A DNA stretch of 64,000 nucleotides, from NCBI RefSeq assembly GCF_000974445.1, contig NZ_BBOJ01000020.1:1-64000 (forward strand), in the 5' to 3' direction. A program made the position numbers and the translations under genes. The stretch comes from Lentzea aerocolonigenes. Its GTDB lineage: Bacteria > Actinomycetota > Actinomycetes > Mycobacteriales > Pseudonocardiaceae. Shown in pieces: positions 37,801-45,687 of the stretch. Below the pieces are notes generated by a model, which saw only the letters and a program-made list of their open reading frames with translations, was not told where the DNA came from and did not search any database. Position 1 is the first letter of the stretch. Each line of letters opens with the position of its first letter.

Positions 37801-38046
37801 CCCGTCGCGCGTGAACGTGCGCACGGGGAGCTTCTCCCTGCCCGGTCCCGGCACGTACCGCACGACGCGGTTGCCCGCCAGCTGCACCCGGTCGCCGGTG
37901 ATCAGCGTGACGCTGTGGTCGCGCTCTCCCGACGCCGGCGCCTCCGCGTGCGCGACCGCCGTCGTCCCCGTTGCCGCGGTGACGAGGCCTGCCGACAGTG
38001 CGAGCGCGGTGAGCCCCCGACGGGCACCTCGCTGTCCTGTTCTCAC
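34897..38046 (-). CDS. Secreted subtilisin-like (S8) serine protease
   Basis: A 1049-residue extracellular protease. It has a signal peptide (to about residue 35), a propeptide, and a peptidase S8 domain with the full triad D210 (VVDTGVD), H242 (GHGTHVAS) and S403 (GTSMATPHVAG). Oxyanion Asn is in VIAAGNSG. The remaining 550 residues are beta-rich, with Fn3/C5a-peptidase-like segments. The GTG start has GGAGGTAA upstream. Similar long subtilases are common in Pseudonocardiales and digest environmental protein. Confidence 0.95.
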   Translation of the reverse strand: MRTGQRGARRGLTALALSAGLVTAATGTTAVAHAEAPASGERDHSVTLITGDRVQLAGNRVVRYVPGPGREKLPVRTFTRDGHQHVVPADALPLVGNGKLDPRLFDVTSLAEFGYDDARRGTVPVIVRPAAGARSGITALDAKGSVAGLVTGAVAKSGSAWESLRGGAVEKVWLDGVRKVTLDRSTKQIGAPQAWQAGVTGKGVKVAVVDTGVDEKHPDLQGKQIAEKNFTDSPDTTDEVGHGTHVASTIASKGEKYRGVAPDAGILDAKVCRPGGCTESAILGGMQWAAEQGAQVINMSLGGGDSADIDPLEEAVNRISRETGALFVIAAGNSGRPETIGSPGSAESALTVGAIDRNDAIAPFSSRGPAADGAVKPDVTAPGVDIVAAEAGTQGHVAMSGTSMATPHVAGVVALLKQQHPDWTGERLKATVMASAKANPALTPFDQGTGRVDVPKMLAQQVVSEPSNINFGVQQWPHDDDQKVVREVTYRNGGKDPLTLDLTADVKGPDGKPSPAGLVTVSPAKITVPAGGEATATITVDTKVNAPDGAYSGAIVASNGLRTLVSVNREVESYDVGVSVIGADGNPADNHDTIFVNTRTGKAYQGTAKNIRLPKGEYLVDSSVITPDFKVAFMVQPRFQVTGKASTTIDARTAKPVALKTPDAAAKGIIGTVVFTAQVAGSAFGHGWAFFDGLAGRVSTAQIGSAPQDFATTVAEQFQGTPRDEKTPVSYRLMYSQKGMPTGFERTAKASELAEMTTGFRSAGEGVKHSAAAMPNPDDGSGGLAWFTPIPEGGRGIDLVSTATGRWSWLYERVGADNNTEYLMETAARSFKAGKKYSQTFGTAVMGPSVPAAPNFGLARLEDQIAVRVPLFTDANGGEGRAFGGTVKTSLSYNGTKVGESDRPSVIFDVPAAEGSYRAEMEHSRTAELSTKVSGAWTFKAKHTTDITHLPLTVVRFLPRLDDKDTAHGRVLVVPLKVEQAQNTPKVRRTTVEVSFDDGATWKQVRVAGGNAIVPHPKGAKFASLRAKTTDAAGNTGEVTIIRAYKIAG

Positions 38047-38310
38047 GGGTTACCTCCACTGCTCGATGAGGTGTTTCCTCAGTGACCGTAGGGACACCGA
38101 GCGTCACCTCACCTCCGTCTGAAGGTCGGTGGTCCCGACACTGATGTCATCCCGCAGAGGTACGAGGACTGGCCGATCGACTGGTTGACACCCCCGCGGC
38201 GCATTCGCGCCCGGCGTCTTTCGGGATTGAGTCGTGACCGTCCATCGTGCACACTGCGTGCTGCTGCCGTCTGCGCGGCACTGGGGGCTTGGGGGAAGGT
38301 CGCTTTACTC

Positions 38311-39810
38311 ATGCGTGTTTCATTTCGTGCTGCCATCGCGGTCGCACTGCTGGTCGGTTTCTACGTGCTCGCCTTCGGGTTGATCGGCGGGCTGCTCGCA
38401 CTGGAGACCTACGCCCTGGTCAACCGGCCGTTCGTGGGCCTGAAGCTGGCGCTGTTCGTCGTGCCGGTGGTGTTCGCGCTGGCCAAGGGCCTGGTGTCGC
38501 TGGACCGCCGCGCGCAGGAGGAGGTGCCCGGCACCCTCGTCACGCCCGCGGAGCAACCGGCGCTGTGGGACCTCGTCCGCCGCCTGGCCGCGGACGTCGG
38601 CACCCGCCCGCCGGACGAGATCCGGATCCTCGCCGCGGTGAACGCCGGTGTCGCCGAGGACACCCGATTCCTGGGCCTGCGCGTGATGAAGCGCAGGATG
38701 TTCATCGGTGCTCCCCTGCTCACCTCCTTGACCGAGAAGCAACTCATCGCCGTGCTCGCGCACGAGCTGGGGCACTACGCCAACAAGGACACCCGCCTCG
38801 CCGGCGTCGTGGTCTCCGGCCGCGACGCGATGCTGCGCGCCGGCTCCCACATGGACGTCGAGCACTGGTTCCAGCGCATGATCGCGAAGCTGTTCCGCGG
38901 CTACGCCAAGCTCTACCTCCGCGTCTCACAGGCGATCAGCAGGCGCCAGGAGTTCGCCGCCGACCGCTTCTCGGCCTCCCTCGCCGGCTCGTCCGCCGCC
39001 GCGTCCGCACTGCGCGAACTGCCGGTGATCGACGCCGCGTGGGACCTCTTCACCAACCGCCACCTCACCGTCGCGTGGGAGCTCGGCTACCTCCCCACGA
39101 CGTTCTTCGACGGCTTCGCCCGCCTGCGCACCGCACCGGAGCTCCACGAGAAACTCGAGGAGATCCGCCAGAACCCGTCCGACCCCGACCGCGGCCCGTA
39201 CGACTCCCACCCGCCGCTGCAGGACCGCATCATCGCCATCGAGGCCATGGCCCTGGAACCCGAGTCGGGCTGGGGCGACCGCCCCGCACTGGAACTGCTG
39301 GCCGACCCGATGCCGTTGCTCGACGCCGCGGTGCTGAACTCGCTGGTGTCCGACGCGGCCGCGAAGGAACGCGTCGACTGGGCCACCCTCGGCCACATCG
39401 GCGCCCGAGCCCGCGTGGTGCACGGCACCGAACGTCTCCTGCAGACCTCAGCCGCCGCGATGAACCAGCCGCCCTCCCTCACCACGGTCCTCGACGCCCT
39501 GGACGCGGGCCGCCTGGCCGACCTCGGCTCGTTCGAACCGGGCAACCGCGCCGCCGGCGCCCGAGCCCGCCGCGAAATGGCCCGGGGCGAAGTCCTGCCC
39601 GAGCTCTCCGCGTTGGTGGCACTGGCCTTCTCCGACGCGGGCCTCGCCCACTGGGAGCTCGACTGGCTGGGACGAACCACGTTCGTCACCTCCTCTCACG
39701 ACTTCGACATGGCCGAACACCTGGACGCCGCCGTGTCCGGCAGCACCGAGGCCCTGCGCGACGCGCTGGCCGCAGCCGGCGTGGCCCCCGACTACCGCCC
39801 CGCGCGCTGA
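38311..39810 (+). CDS. M48-family membrane metalloprotease
   Basis: A 499-residue protein with two N-terminal membrane helices (about residues 5-30 and 42-60) and an M48 zinc protease motif H151-E-L-G-H155, with the third ligand in E214FAADR. HtpX/Ste24-like proteases clear damaged membrane proteins. The C-terminal half is of no recognised family. It is followed after 19 nt by a gene probably in the same operon. I start at ATG 38311; the in-frame extension upstream lacks support. Confidence 0.88.
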   Translation: MRVSFRAAIAVALLVGFYVLAFGLIGGLLALETYALVNRPFVGLKLALFVVPVVFALAKGLVSLDRRAQEEVPGTLVTPAEQPALWDLVRRLAADVGTRPPDEIRILAAVNAGVAEDTRFLGLRVMKRRMFIGAPLLTSLTEKQLIAVLAHELGHYANKDTRLAGVVVSGRDAMLRAGSHMDVEHWFQRMIAKLFRGYAKLYLRVSQAISRRQEFAADRFSASLAGSSAAASALRELPVIDAAWDLFTNRHLTVAWELGYLPTTFFDGFARLRTAPELHEKLEEIRQNPSDPDRGPYDSHPPLQDRIIAIEAMALEPESGWGDRPALELLADPMPLLDAAVLNSLVSDAAAKERVDWATLGHIGARARVVHGTERLLQTSAAAMNQPPSLTTVLDALDAGRLADLGSFEPGNRAAGARARREMARGEVLPELSALVALAFSDAGLAHWELDWLGRTTFVTSSHDFDMAEHLDAAVSGSTEALRDALAAAGVAPDYRPAR

Positions 39811-39829
39811 AAGCTCCTGGAGAAACCCC

Positions 39830-40924
39830 GTGGTCCTCTCACTCCTGTTCAAGCCGAAAGAACTCATCACCGTCGTCCGCCTGATGCGCGAGGCCAAGCG
39901 CCTGGGCGTCGAGATCGAAGACCTCCCCACCGACGTGGTCGCCGCCCACGTCCTGCCGAAGACCCACCCGGAGCGCTACGGCCTGGTCCCCGACGCCGAG
40001 GTGACGTCCACCTCCCCGATCGAGGACCTGGCCCTGTCGGCCGTGAAGGACGACGTCCGAGCCGGCAACTGGGAGAACGCCGCCGACCTGGTGACCACCA
40101 CGCTCGGCGACTGGGACCGCCGCCAGCGAGTGGTGTGGGCCCTCGCCGACCTGGCCGCCAAGGACGACACGTGGATGGCCGCCTGGCAAGCCGCCCGCCC
40201 AGGCGACCCGCACTGGCTGGTGGTGCACGCGATGTCGCTCGTGTCCCTGGCCTGGGACATCCGCGGCAGCGCGAGCGCCTCCGAAACCACCCGCGAACAG
40301 TTCGAGGGCTTCCACCGCGTCCTGTTCGAGGCCCGCGAGGCCGCAACGGTGGCCGCCTCCGTCCTGCCCGACGACCCGACGCCGTTGAACACCTTGCTCA
40401 CCCTCGCCCGCGGGCTGCAGGTGGAGCACGAGGAGTTCCGCGCGATCTGGTCCGAGCTGATGGCGCGCGACCCGTTGCACCACAACGGACACATGCAGGC
40501 CCTGCAGTACTGGTGCCGCAAGTGGCACGGCTCCGACGAGCTGGCACTGGAGTTCGCTCTGGAGGCGGCGGCCAAGTCGCCGAAGTTGCTGGCGCTGCCG
40601 TTGCAGGCCGCCTACGAGAGCACCGGCTCCGATGCCTGGAAGTTGCCCGCTGTTGTGGCTTCCCTGGATGCGTTGCTGTCTCGGCTGGCCGATGAGGGGG
40701 CCGACACGTATGCGCTGCGGAACGACCGGGGGTATGCGGCTTTCGGGTTGATCCAGTTGGAGCGGTTCGAGGAAGCGGTGGGGCAGTTCCGGGCTTTGGG
40801 GGCGTTGGCTGATGCCGGGCCTTGGAACTACTTCGAGGAGCCTCGGATCACCTTCTTGAGCATGCGGGGGATCGCGGTCAAGGCTGCGGCCAAGGGGAAA
40901 GGGGTCAAGGCTTCGGCTCGGTAG
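39830..40924 (+). CDS. Uncharacterised helical protein
   Basis: A 364-residue protein starting at GTG with CTGGAG upstream. It is predicted all-helical, with a TPR-like look (WENAADLVTTTLGDWDRRQ; LERFEEAVGQFRALGALADA) and no transmembrane segment or catalytic motif. I do not recognise the family. It is probably co-transcribed with the M48 protease. Codon choice shifts from C-ending to G/T-ending codons after about 40,620, near its 3' end. Confidence 0.7.
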   Translation: MVLSLLFKPKELITVVRLMREAKRLGVEIEDLPTDVVAAHVLPKTHPERYGLVPDAEVTSTSPIEDLALSAVKDDVRAGNWENAADLVTTTLGDWDRRQRVVWALADLAAKDDTWMAAWQAARPGDPHWLVVHAMSLVSLAWDIRGSASASETTREQFEGFHRVLFEAREAATVAASVLPDDPTPLNTLLTLARGLQVEHEEFRAIWSELMARDPLHHNGHMQALQYWCRKWHGSDELALEFALEAAAKSPKLLALPLQAAYESTGSDAWKLPAVVASLDALLSRLADEGADTYALRNDRGYAAFGLIQLERFEEAVGQFRALGALADAGPWNYFEEPRITFLSMRGIAVKAAAKGKGVKASAR

Positions 40925-40967
40925 GGCTGGGGGTGGCTCCTTTCGGGTTGGGTGGCGCTCGTGGGCG

Positions 40968-41116
40968 GCGGTGCCGCGGGCAGTGGCACCGCGGACGGTC
41001 ACGCCTCGGGCAGTGGTGCCGCGGGCAGTGGTGCCGCAGGCAGCAGTGCCCGCGGACGGCGGCACTGCGAGCAGTGGTACCGCAGGCAGCAGTGCCGCGG
41101 ACGGTGGCGCCGCGGG
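40968..41116. repeat. 15-bp imperfect tandem repeat (minisatellite)
   Basis: About nine copies of a unit like CAGTGGTGCCGCGGG, one of them 16 bp long, between two gene 3' ends. Both strands have open frames through it giving pentapeptide repeats, but no start or ribosome site makes a gene convincing. Confidence 0.7.
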
Positions 41117-41218
41117 CTCGCGAGCGGTGTTAGCGCGGGCTGGCGAGTCGTGGGCGATTGCCGCTCGCGACGGGCTCAAGCACGGGCGGCGGCCCGCAGA
41201 GGTGTCTGACGGCGGGGA

Positions 41219-41878
41219 CTAGCTGGTTGGCAGCGGGACTCTGGTCGGTGGGACTGTTGGGTGGCGGCGTTCCATCACCGCCAGTTCCAGTTGGCGGGCT
41301 GGGGATTCGCCCAGCAGTTTGCGGGCCAGGGTGGTGCCCTTGCGCGGGGCCATGGCCAGTTCGGCTCGCAGGGTTTGTACGCCTACGTAGTGGGTCGCTT
41401 CTTCGAGGATGGCCTTCGTGTCGGCTATTGAGCGGGTGCGGCGGATGGCGTCGATCGCCGCTCGTTCCAGTGGGGCCACGTGGAAGCCTCTGCGGATTGC
41501 CGGTTTGGGGAGGCGGTCTGTTCGTTCCAGGCGCAGGGTGGCGTGGCCCCAGGCTCTCGAGTGGCGTGGGGCCAGGACGTGGATCGCGTCTGCCGTGGGG
41601 AGGACGGATCTCATGCCGTGCAGGTAGAGGGCGTCGAAGGCGGTGAGCATCGAGCGCTCGCCCGCGTACAGGAGAGCCGCCTGGACCAGTTGCTCGCGGG
41701 ACGGGCCTGCCCTGGACAGCAGGAAGATGCCTGGGAACAGGCGTTGCCAGGGGCCGCCTGGGCGGGCGCGCTGGTCGATCAGGGACGGGGACAGTCCTAT
41801 GTGGATCAGGGCTGCGACTGGGGCTACTCGGTGGACGAAGAGGGTACCCAGGGCTTCCAGGTCGATGGGGTGGCGCAT
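41219..41878 (-). CDS. AbiEi-antitoxin-like protein, orphan
   Basis: About 219 residues from ATG 41878; a TTG at 41938 is an alternative and neither has a ribosome site. The N-terminal half has the winged-helix layout of AbiEi/type IV antitoxin-like actinobacterial proteins (VAALIHIGLSPSLIDQRA, WQRLFPGIFLL, LTAFDALYLHG). Many relatives carry a C-terminal DUF559 nuclease-like domain, but this one stops after LARKLLGESPARQLELAVME, so it may be truncated. No AbiEii nucleotidyltransferase toxin gene is adjacent. Confidence 0.6.
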   Translation of the reverse strand: MRHPIDLEALGTLFVHRVAPVAALIHIGLSPSLIDQRARPGGPWQRLFPGIFLLSRAGPSREQLVQAALLYAGERSMLTAFDALYLHGMRSVLPTADAIHVLAPRHSRAWGHATLRLERTDRLPKPAIRRGFHVAPLERAAIDAIRRTRSIADTKAILEEATHYVGVQTLRAELAMAPRKGTTLARKLLGESPARQLELAVMERRHPTVPPTRVPLPTS

Positions 41879-41963
41879 GGGTTCATGGTGCGCGGCGTCA
41901 GCGGGTGGGGAACCTCGGGAACCTGAAGTTGTGGACAAGTCAGGGGCTGTGGACAGGTTGCGA

Positions 41964-43241
41964 TCACTCGGGCTTCGGTTCGGGCTCGGCTGTCCTTTCT
42001 GGACTGTCGCGCAGCAGTGAGGCTGGGCGGACGGCCAGTGAGCCGAAGCGGGAACGGGCCTGGTCAGCGGCTTGCTCGGCTTCTCGCCAGCCGCGTTCTG
42101 GGGCGTCGAAGATCAGTTGCTGGGCGGAGTCGGCGTTGTCAAGACCTTCTATTCGGACGCCGATCAGACGGACCGCGCCGGGCGGCACCTGGGTGTCCAG
42201 GAGCTCGACGGCGGTGCGGTAGACCTCCTGGGTCACGTCGGTCGGGACGGGCAGGGTCCGCGAGCGGGTGATCGTGGTGAAGTCCGAGAAGCGGACCTTG
42301 ATGGAGATCGTCCGGCCGTGCAAACCCTTCGAGCGCAACGAACCTGCCGAGCGTTCCGACAGGCGCAGCAGCTCGCGGCGCAGCACGGCGCGGTCGTAGT
42401 GGTCGACCTCGAACGTCTCCTCCGCGCCGATCGACTTCTCCCGCGACGTCGGCACCACTGCCCGTTCGTCGACACCCTTGGCCAGCGCGAACAGGTGCTC
42501 CGCCAGCGCCACACCGATCATGCGGCGCAGGCGGGGAAGCGGGGTGGCGGCGACGTCGCCGACGGTTTCCAGGCCCAGTTCCTCGAGGCGCGCAGCGGTT
42601 TTCGCGCCCACGCCCCACAGCGCGGACACCGGCAGCGGGTGCAGGAACTCCAATGTAGAAGAAGAAGAAGGCACGACCATCATGCCGTCGGGCTTGCACA
42701 TGCCAGAGGCGAGCTTCGCGAGGAACTTCGTCGGTGCCACACCGACAGAACACGTCACGCCGTGGTCGGCGAACACGCGAGACCTGATCAGCTCCCCCAC
42801 ACCGCCCGGCGTCAGGCCCAGACGGCGGAGTGCGCCACCGACGTCCAGGAACGCCTCGTCCAGCGACAACGGCTCCACCAACGGCGTGATGTCGCGGAAG
42901 ATCGCCATGACCCCGCGCGACACCTCCTGGTAGAGGTCGAACTGCGGCGGCAGGTACACGGCGTTGGGGATCAACCGCCGTGCGTGCGCGGTAGGCATCG
43001 CGGAACGCACGCCGTACTCGCGCGCGAGATAGTTCGCGGAACACACGACACCACGTCCGCTGACGCCTCCGACGACGACGGGCACAGAAGCGAGCTCGGG
43101 ACGTTCGCGAATTTCCACCGACGCGTAGAAGGCGTCCATGTCGACGTGCAGCATTCGGCAGCCCGTGTCATCAGGCCAAACGCCGTCACGAGCACGGAAC
43201 CGGTCACGCAGGCCGCGTGGCAGGTTCGCACTGCGACCCAT
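41964..43241 (-). CDS. dinB: DNA polymerase IV (Y-family)
   Basis: A 425-residue translesion polymerase. The catalytic motif is LHVDMDAFYASVE, the second carboxylate motif is SLDEAFLDV, and the segment SVGVAPTKFLAKLAS is typical of DinB. ATG 43241 is chosen because GAGAGGGG lies 5 nt upstream; GTG 43247 is too close to it. The C-terminal tail lacks a clear beta-clamp peptide. A perfect LexA box lies 11 nt upstream. A short run of AGA/GAA triplets encodes a Ser tract near residue 197. Confidence 0.95.
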   Translation of the reverse strand: MGRSANLPRGLRDRFRARDGVWPDDTGCRMLHVDMDAFYASVEIRERPELASVPVVVGGVSGRGVVCSANYLAREYGVRSAMPTAHARRLIPNAVYLPPQFDLYQEVSRGVMAIFRDITPLVEPLSLDEAFLDVGGALRRLGLTPGGVGELIRSRVFADHGVTCSVGVAPTKFLAKLASGMCKPDGMMVVPSSSSTLEFLHPLPVSALWGVGAKTAARLEELGLETVGDVAATPLPRLRRMIGVALAEHLFALAKGVDERAVVPTSREKSIGAEETFEVDHYDRAVLRRELLRLSERSAGSLRSKGLHGRTISIKVRFSDFTTITRSRTLPVPTDVTQEVYRTAVELLDTQVPPGAVRLIGVRIEGLDNADSAQQLIFDAPERGWREAEQAADQARSRFGSLAVRPASLLRDSPERTAEPEPKPE

Positions 43242-43251
43242 GAACACCCCT

Positions 43252-43269
43252 CTCGAACGTCAGTTCGAG
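43252..43269. promoter_or_regulatory. SOS (LexA) box upstream of dinB
   Basis: CTCGAAC-GTCA-GTTCGAG is a perfect palindrome. Its core TCGAAC-N4-GTTCGA (43253-43268) matches the actinobacterial LexA consensus exactly. Bound LexA would block dinB, so dinB should be DNA-damage induced. Confidence 0.85.
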
Positions 43270-43275
43270 CGAATC

Positions 43276-44364
43276 CTACAGTTTGTACACACGCGCTGCG
43301 TTCTCCGACGCTATGAGTCGTGCAATCCGGTGCGCGTCCTCCTCGAGAAACGCATCGCGTCGCAACCCATCGGCCAGAAAGTCCGACAACGCCTGCCGGA
43401 ACAGCAACGCACCGAGGTAGTACAACTCGGGCAGACCGAACGCGTCGGAGGAGAACAAGAACTTGCCGTAGGGCACGATCTCCAGCGCCTCGGCGAACAC
43501 CCGCGACGCCTGATGCCCCAGCCCGTGCGTGGCCAGCCCCAGGTCGCAGAACACGTGCGGGAACACCTGCGCGAGGTATCCGGCCTGCCGGTGGAACGGG
43601 TAGTTGTGCAACAACAGCACAGGGACACCCAAGCCCGCCGTCGCGCGCAAGAACGGCGTCAACAACGACGGATCGCAACGGTGCAGATCGATGTCGGAGT
43701 CGCCATAGCCCACGTGGAACTGCAACGGCAGCCCGGCGTCCATCGCCTCCCACGCCAGCCACGAGATCATCACGGGGTCCTTCACCGGCCCCGAAGAGAT
43801 CGACCGCAACGCCTCGGCCTCGCTCGGCCGCTCGCCGCTGATCGCCAGCCCCGTCCGGTACGCCGCGACCGACTTCGCCCCGACCACGGACGCCGACCGC
43901 AACCGCGCACGCAGCTCGTGGACGAACTCGGCCGCCGAAGCAGCCGCGGACAGCTCCTGCGCGAGGTGCTCCAGCCGCACGATCTCGTGCGAGTCGGCAC
44001 CGGCCAGCGACGCCAGCTCGGCGCCTGAGAGCAACCGCTCGGGCTGGAACCCGCCGTCCACCAGGAACGTGTGAATCCCGGACGCCATCAGGAACGTCCG
44101 CGACACCTCCGTGATGTGCAGAGAGTTCCGCCGTTCGAGGTACGCCTCGGCGGACGCGTGCCGAGGCAGGTCCAGCAGCGGAGCACACCACCGACGGACC
44201 GCGAATCCGATAGCCGAGTCGAAGAAGGACCCGCCCAACGGCGAGACGCCGTCAGCCTCCAACAACAGCGACTCGAACTCCTCACGCGTGCTGTCTGTGC
44301 GCGACACGCCGTGGCAGTGGTGATCTATCAGCCCGAGTTCGGCGACGAACGGCAAGATGCCCAT
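43276..44364 (-). CDS. Amidohydrolase (FluG N-terminal-type)
   Basis: A 362-residue TIM-barrel metal-dependent hydrolase. The first metal motif is GLIDHHCHGV, the middle metal His is in LPLQFHVGYGDSD, and FCDLG, FSSDAFGLPE fit the amidohydrolase-2 branch. Start ATG 44364 is only 12 bp from the divergent glutamine-synthetase-like start. In fungal FluG and in some actinobacteria these two activities are fused or adjacent, suggesting cleavage of a gamma-glutamyl or related amide made or used by the neighbour. Exact substrate unknown. Confidence 0.8.
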   Translation of the reverse strand: MGILPFVAELGLIDHHCHGVSRTDSTREEFESLLLEADGVSPLGGSFFDSAIGFAVRRWCAPLLDLPRHASAEAYLERRNSLHITEVSRTFLMASGIHTFLVDGGFQPERLLSGAELASLAGADSHEIVRLEHLAQELSAAASAAEFVHELRARLRSASVVGAKSVAAYRTGLAISGERPSEAEALRSISSGPVKDPVMISWLAWEAMDAGLPLQFHVGYGDSDIDLHRCDPSLLTPFLRATAGLGVPVLLLHNYPFHRQAGYLAQVFPHVFCDLGLATHGLGHQASRVFAEALEIVPYGKFLFSSDAFGLPELYYLGALLFRQALSDFLADGLRRDAFLEEDAHRIARLIASENAARVYKL

Positions 44365-44376
44365 AACCTTAGGATC
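44364..44376 (+). promoter_or_regulatory. -10 of leaderless promoter, glutamine-synthetase-like gene
   Basis: TAACCT (44364-44369) is followed by seven bases and GTG 44377. It overlaps the start codon of the divergent amidohydrolase gene. Confidence 0.5.
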
Positions 44377-45687
44377 GTGGACTCTGCGGAACGGGACCAG
44401 CGGTTCGACCGGGCGACGGAACTCTTCGACGGGCTCAACGCCAGGGACGTGAGCGTCGTGGCGCTCACCTGGGTCGACAACAGCGGCATCACACGCACCA
44501 AGTCCGTGCCTCTGCGCAGACTGGCTCACGCAGCAGCACACGGCGTCGGCGCGTCACCGGTGTTCGACGTGTTCCTGTTCGACGACTGGATCATCCAGGG
44601 CCGGTTCGCCGGCGGACCGGTCGGCGACCTGCGGCTGCACCCCGACCTCGACCGCCTCACGGTGCTCGCGGGCCAGCCCGGCTGGGCCTGGGCACCCGCC
44701 GACCGCCACTTCCAGAGCGGCGTCCCGTACCCGATGGACCAGCGCCTCCAAGCGCGCAAAGCCGTCCAGAACCTCGCCGGCCAGGGCCTCACCGCCAAGG
44801 CGGGCTTCGAGATCGAGTGGTGCGTCGGCAAGACCGGCACCGACGACTGGGTCCCCGCGACGAGCGGTTCCGCGTACGGCCACGCGCGCCAGGTCGAGCT
44901 GTCCGACTACTGCGTCGACCTCCTCAACGCGCTGGACCAGCAGGACGTCGAGGTGCTCCAGTTCCACCCCGAGTACGCGGCCGGCCAGTTCGAGATCTCC
45001 ACCGCGCCCGAAGACCCGGTCGCAGCAGCAGACACCGCAGTACTGACCAAAGAGACCATTCGCGCCGTCACGATCCGGCACGGCATGCGCCCGTCGTTCT
45101 CCCCCAAGGTGATCAACGGCGGTGTCGGCAACGGCGGTCACCTGCACTTCAGCCTCTGGCGTGACGACACGAACCTCTTCGACGGCTTCCAGGACGAGGC
45201 GAAGCAGTTCAGCGCGGGCGTGCTCAACCACCTGCGCGCGTTGTGCGCCATCGGCTGCCCCTCTCTCGCGAGCTACCTCAGGCTCGTGCCGCACACGTGG
45301 TCAGCACCGTTCGTGGCGTGGGGCGAGGAGAACCGCGAAACGGCCCTGCGTCTGATCCACGACAACCTCGAGATCAAGTGCTTCGACCTCACCGCGAACC
45401 CGTACCTCGTCGTCGCGGGCGTGATCGCGGCCGGCCTCGACGGCATCGCCACGCAGGCGGCCCTCCCGGAGGGCCTCAACGTCGACCCGGCACTGCTGGA
45501 CGAGGTCCCGCGCCTGCCGACGTCCCTCAAGGAGGCCGTGGACGAGTTCGAGAAGGACGCCGTGCTCACCGAGGCGTTCGGCAAGGAGCTCGCGGGCACG
45601 ATCGCCGACGTCCGGCGCGGTGAGATGGAGCGGTACAAGGACGCCAGCCCCCAGGGCATCGCCAACGTCACCCGCTGGCGCCACTGA
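44377..45687 (+). CDS. Glutamine synthetase-family ligase (GlnA3/GlnA4/FluG-like)
   Basis: A 436-residue enzyme of the GS fold. Metal and substrate motifs are present: FEIEWCV, QFEISTAPEDP, and GNGGHLHFSLW in place of the canonical HCHQS stretch. The Tyr adenylylation loop and typical primary-GS sequence are missing, so it is a non-canonical gamma-glutamyl-amine (for example polyamine or ethanolamine) ligase rather than the main ammonia-assimilating GlnA. It pairs with the divergent amidohydrolase. Its 3' end overlaps the convergent sigma gene by 20 nt. Confidence 0.85.
   Translation: MDSAERDQRFDRATELFDGLNARDVSVVALTWVDNSGITRTKSVPLRRLAHAAAHGVGASPVFDVFLFDDWIIQGRFAGGPVGDLRLHPDLDRLTVLAGQPGWAWAPADRHFQSGVPYPMDQRLQARKAVQNLAGQGLTAKAGFEIEWCVGKTGTDDWVPATSGSAYGHARQVELSDYCVDLLNALDQQDVEVLQFHPEYAAGQFEISTAPEDPVAAADTAVLTKETIRAVTIRHGMRPSFSPKVINGGVGNGGHLHFSLWRDDTNLFDGFQDEAKQFSAGVLNHLRALCAIGCPSLASYLRLVPHTWSAPFVAWGEENRETALRLIHDNLEIKCFDLTANPYLVVAGVIAAGLDGIATQAALPEGLNVDPALLDEVPRLPTSLKEAVDEFEKDAVLTEAFGKELAGTIADVRRGEMERYKDASPQGIANVTRWRH

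Noticed and set aside
34999..38085. A 1028-codon plus-strand frame opposite the S8 protease
   Set aside because: Composition (Arg/His/Asp/Val) and full antisense overlap with a protease whose catalytic triad is intact.
40968..41116. The 15-bp tandem repeat considered as a coding pentapeptide-repeat protein
   Set aside because: Frames are open on both strands but there is no ribosome site, one unit breaks the frame, and it ends between convergent genes.
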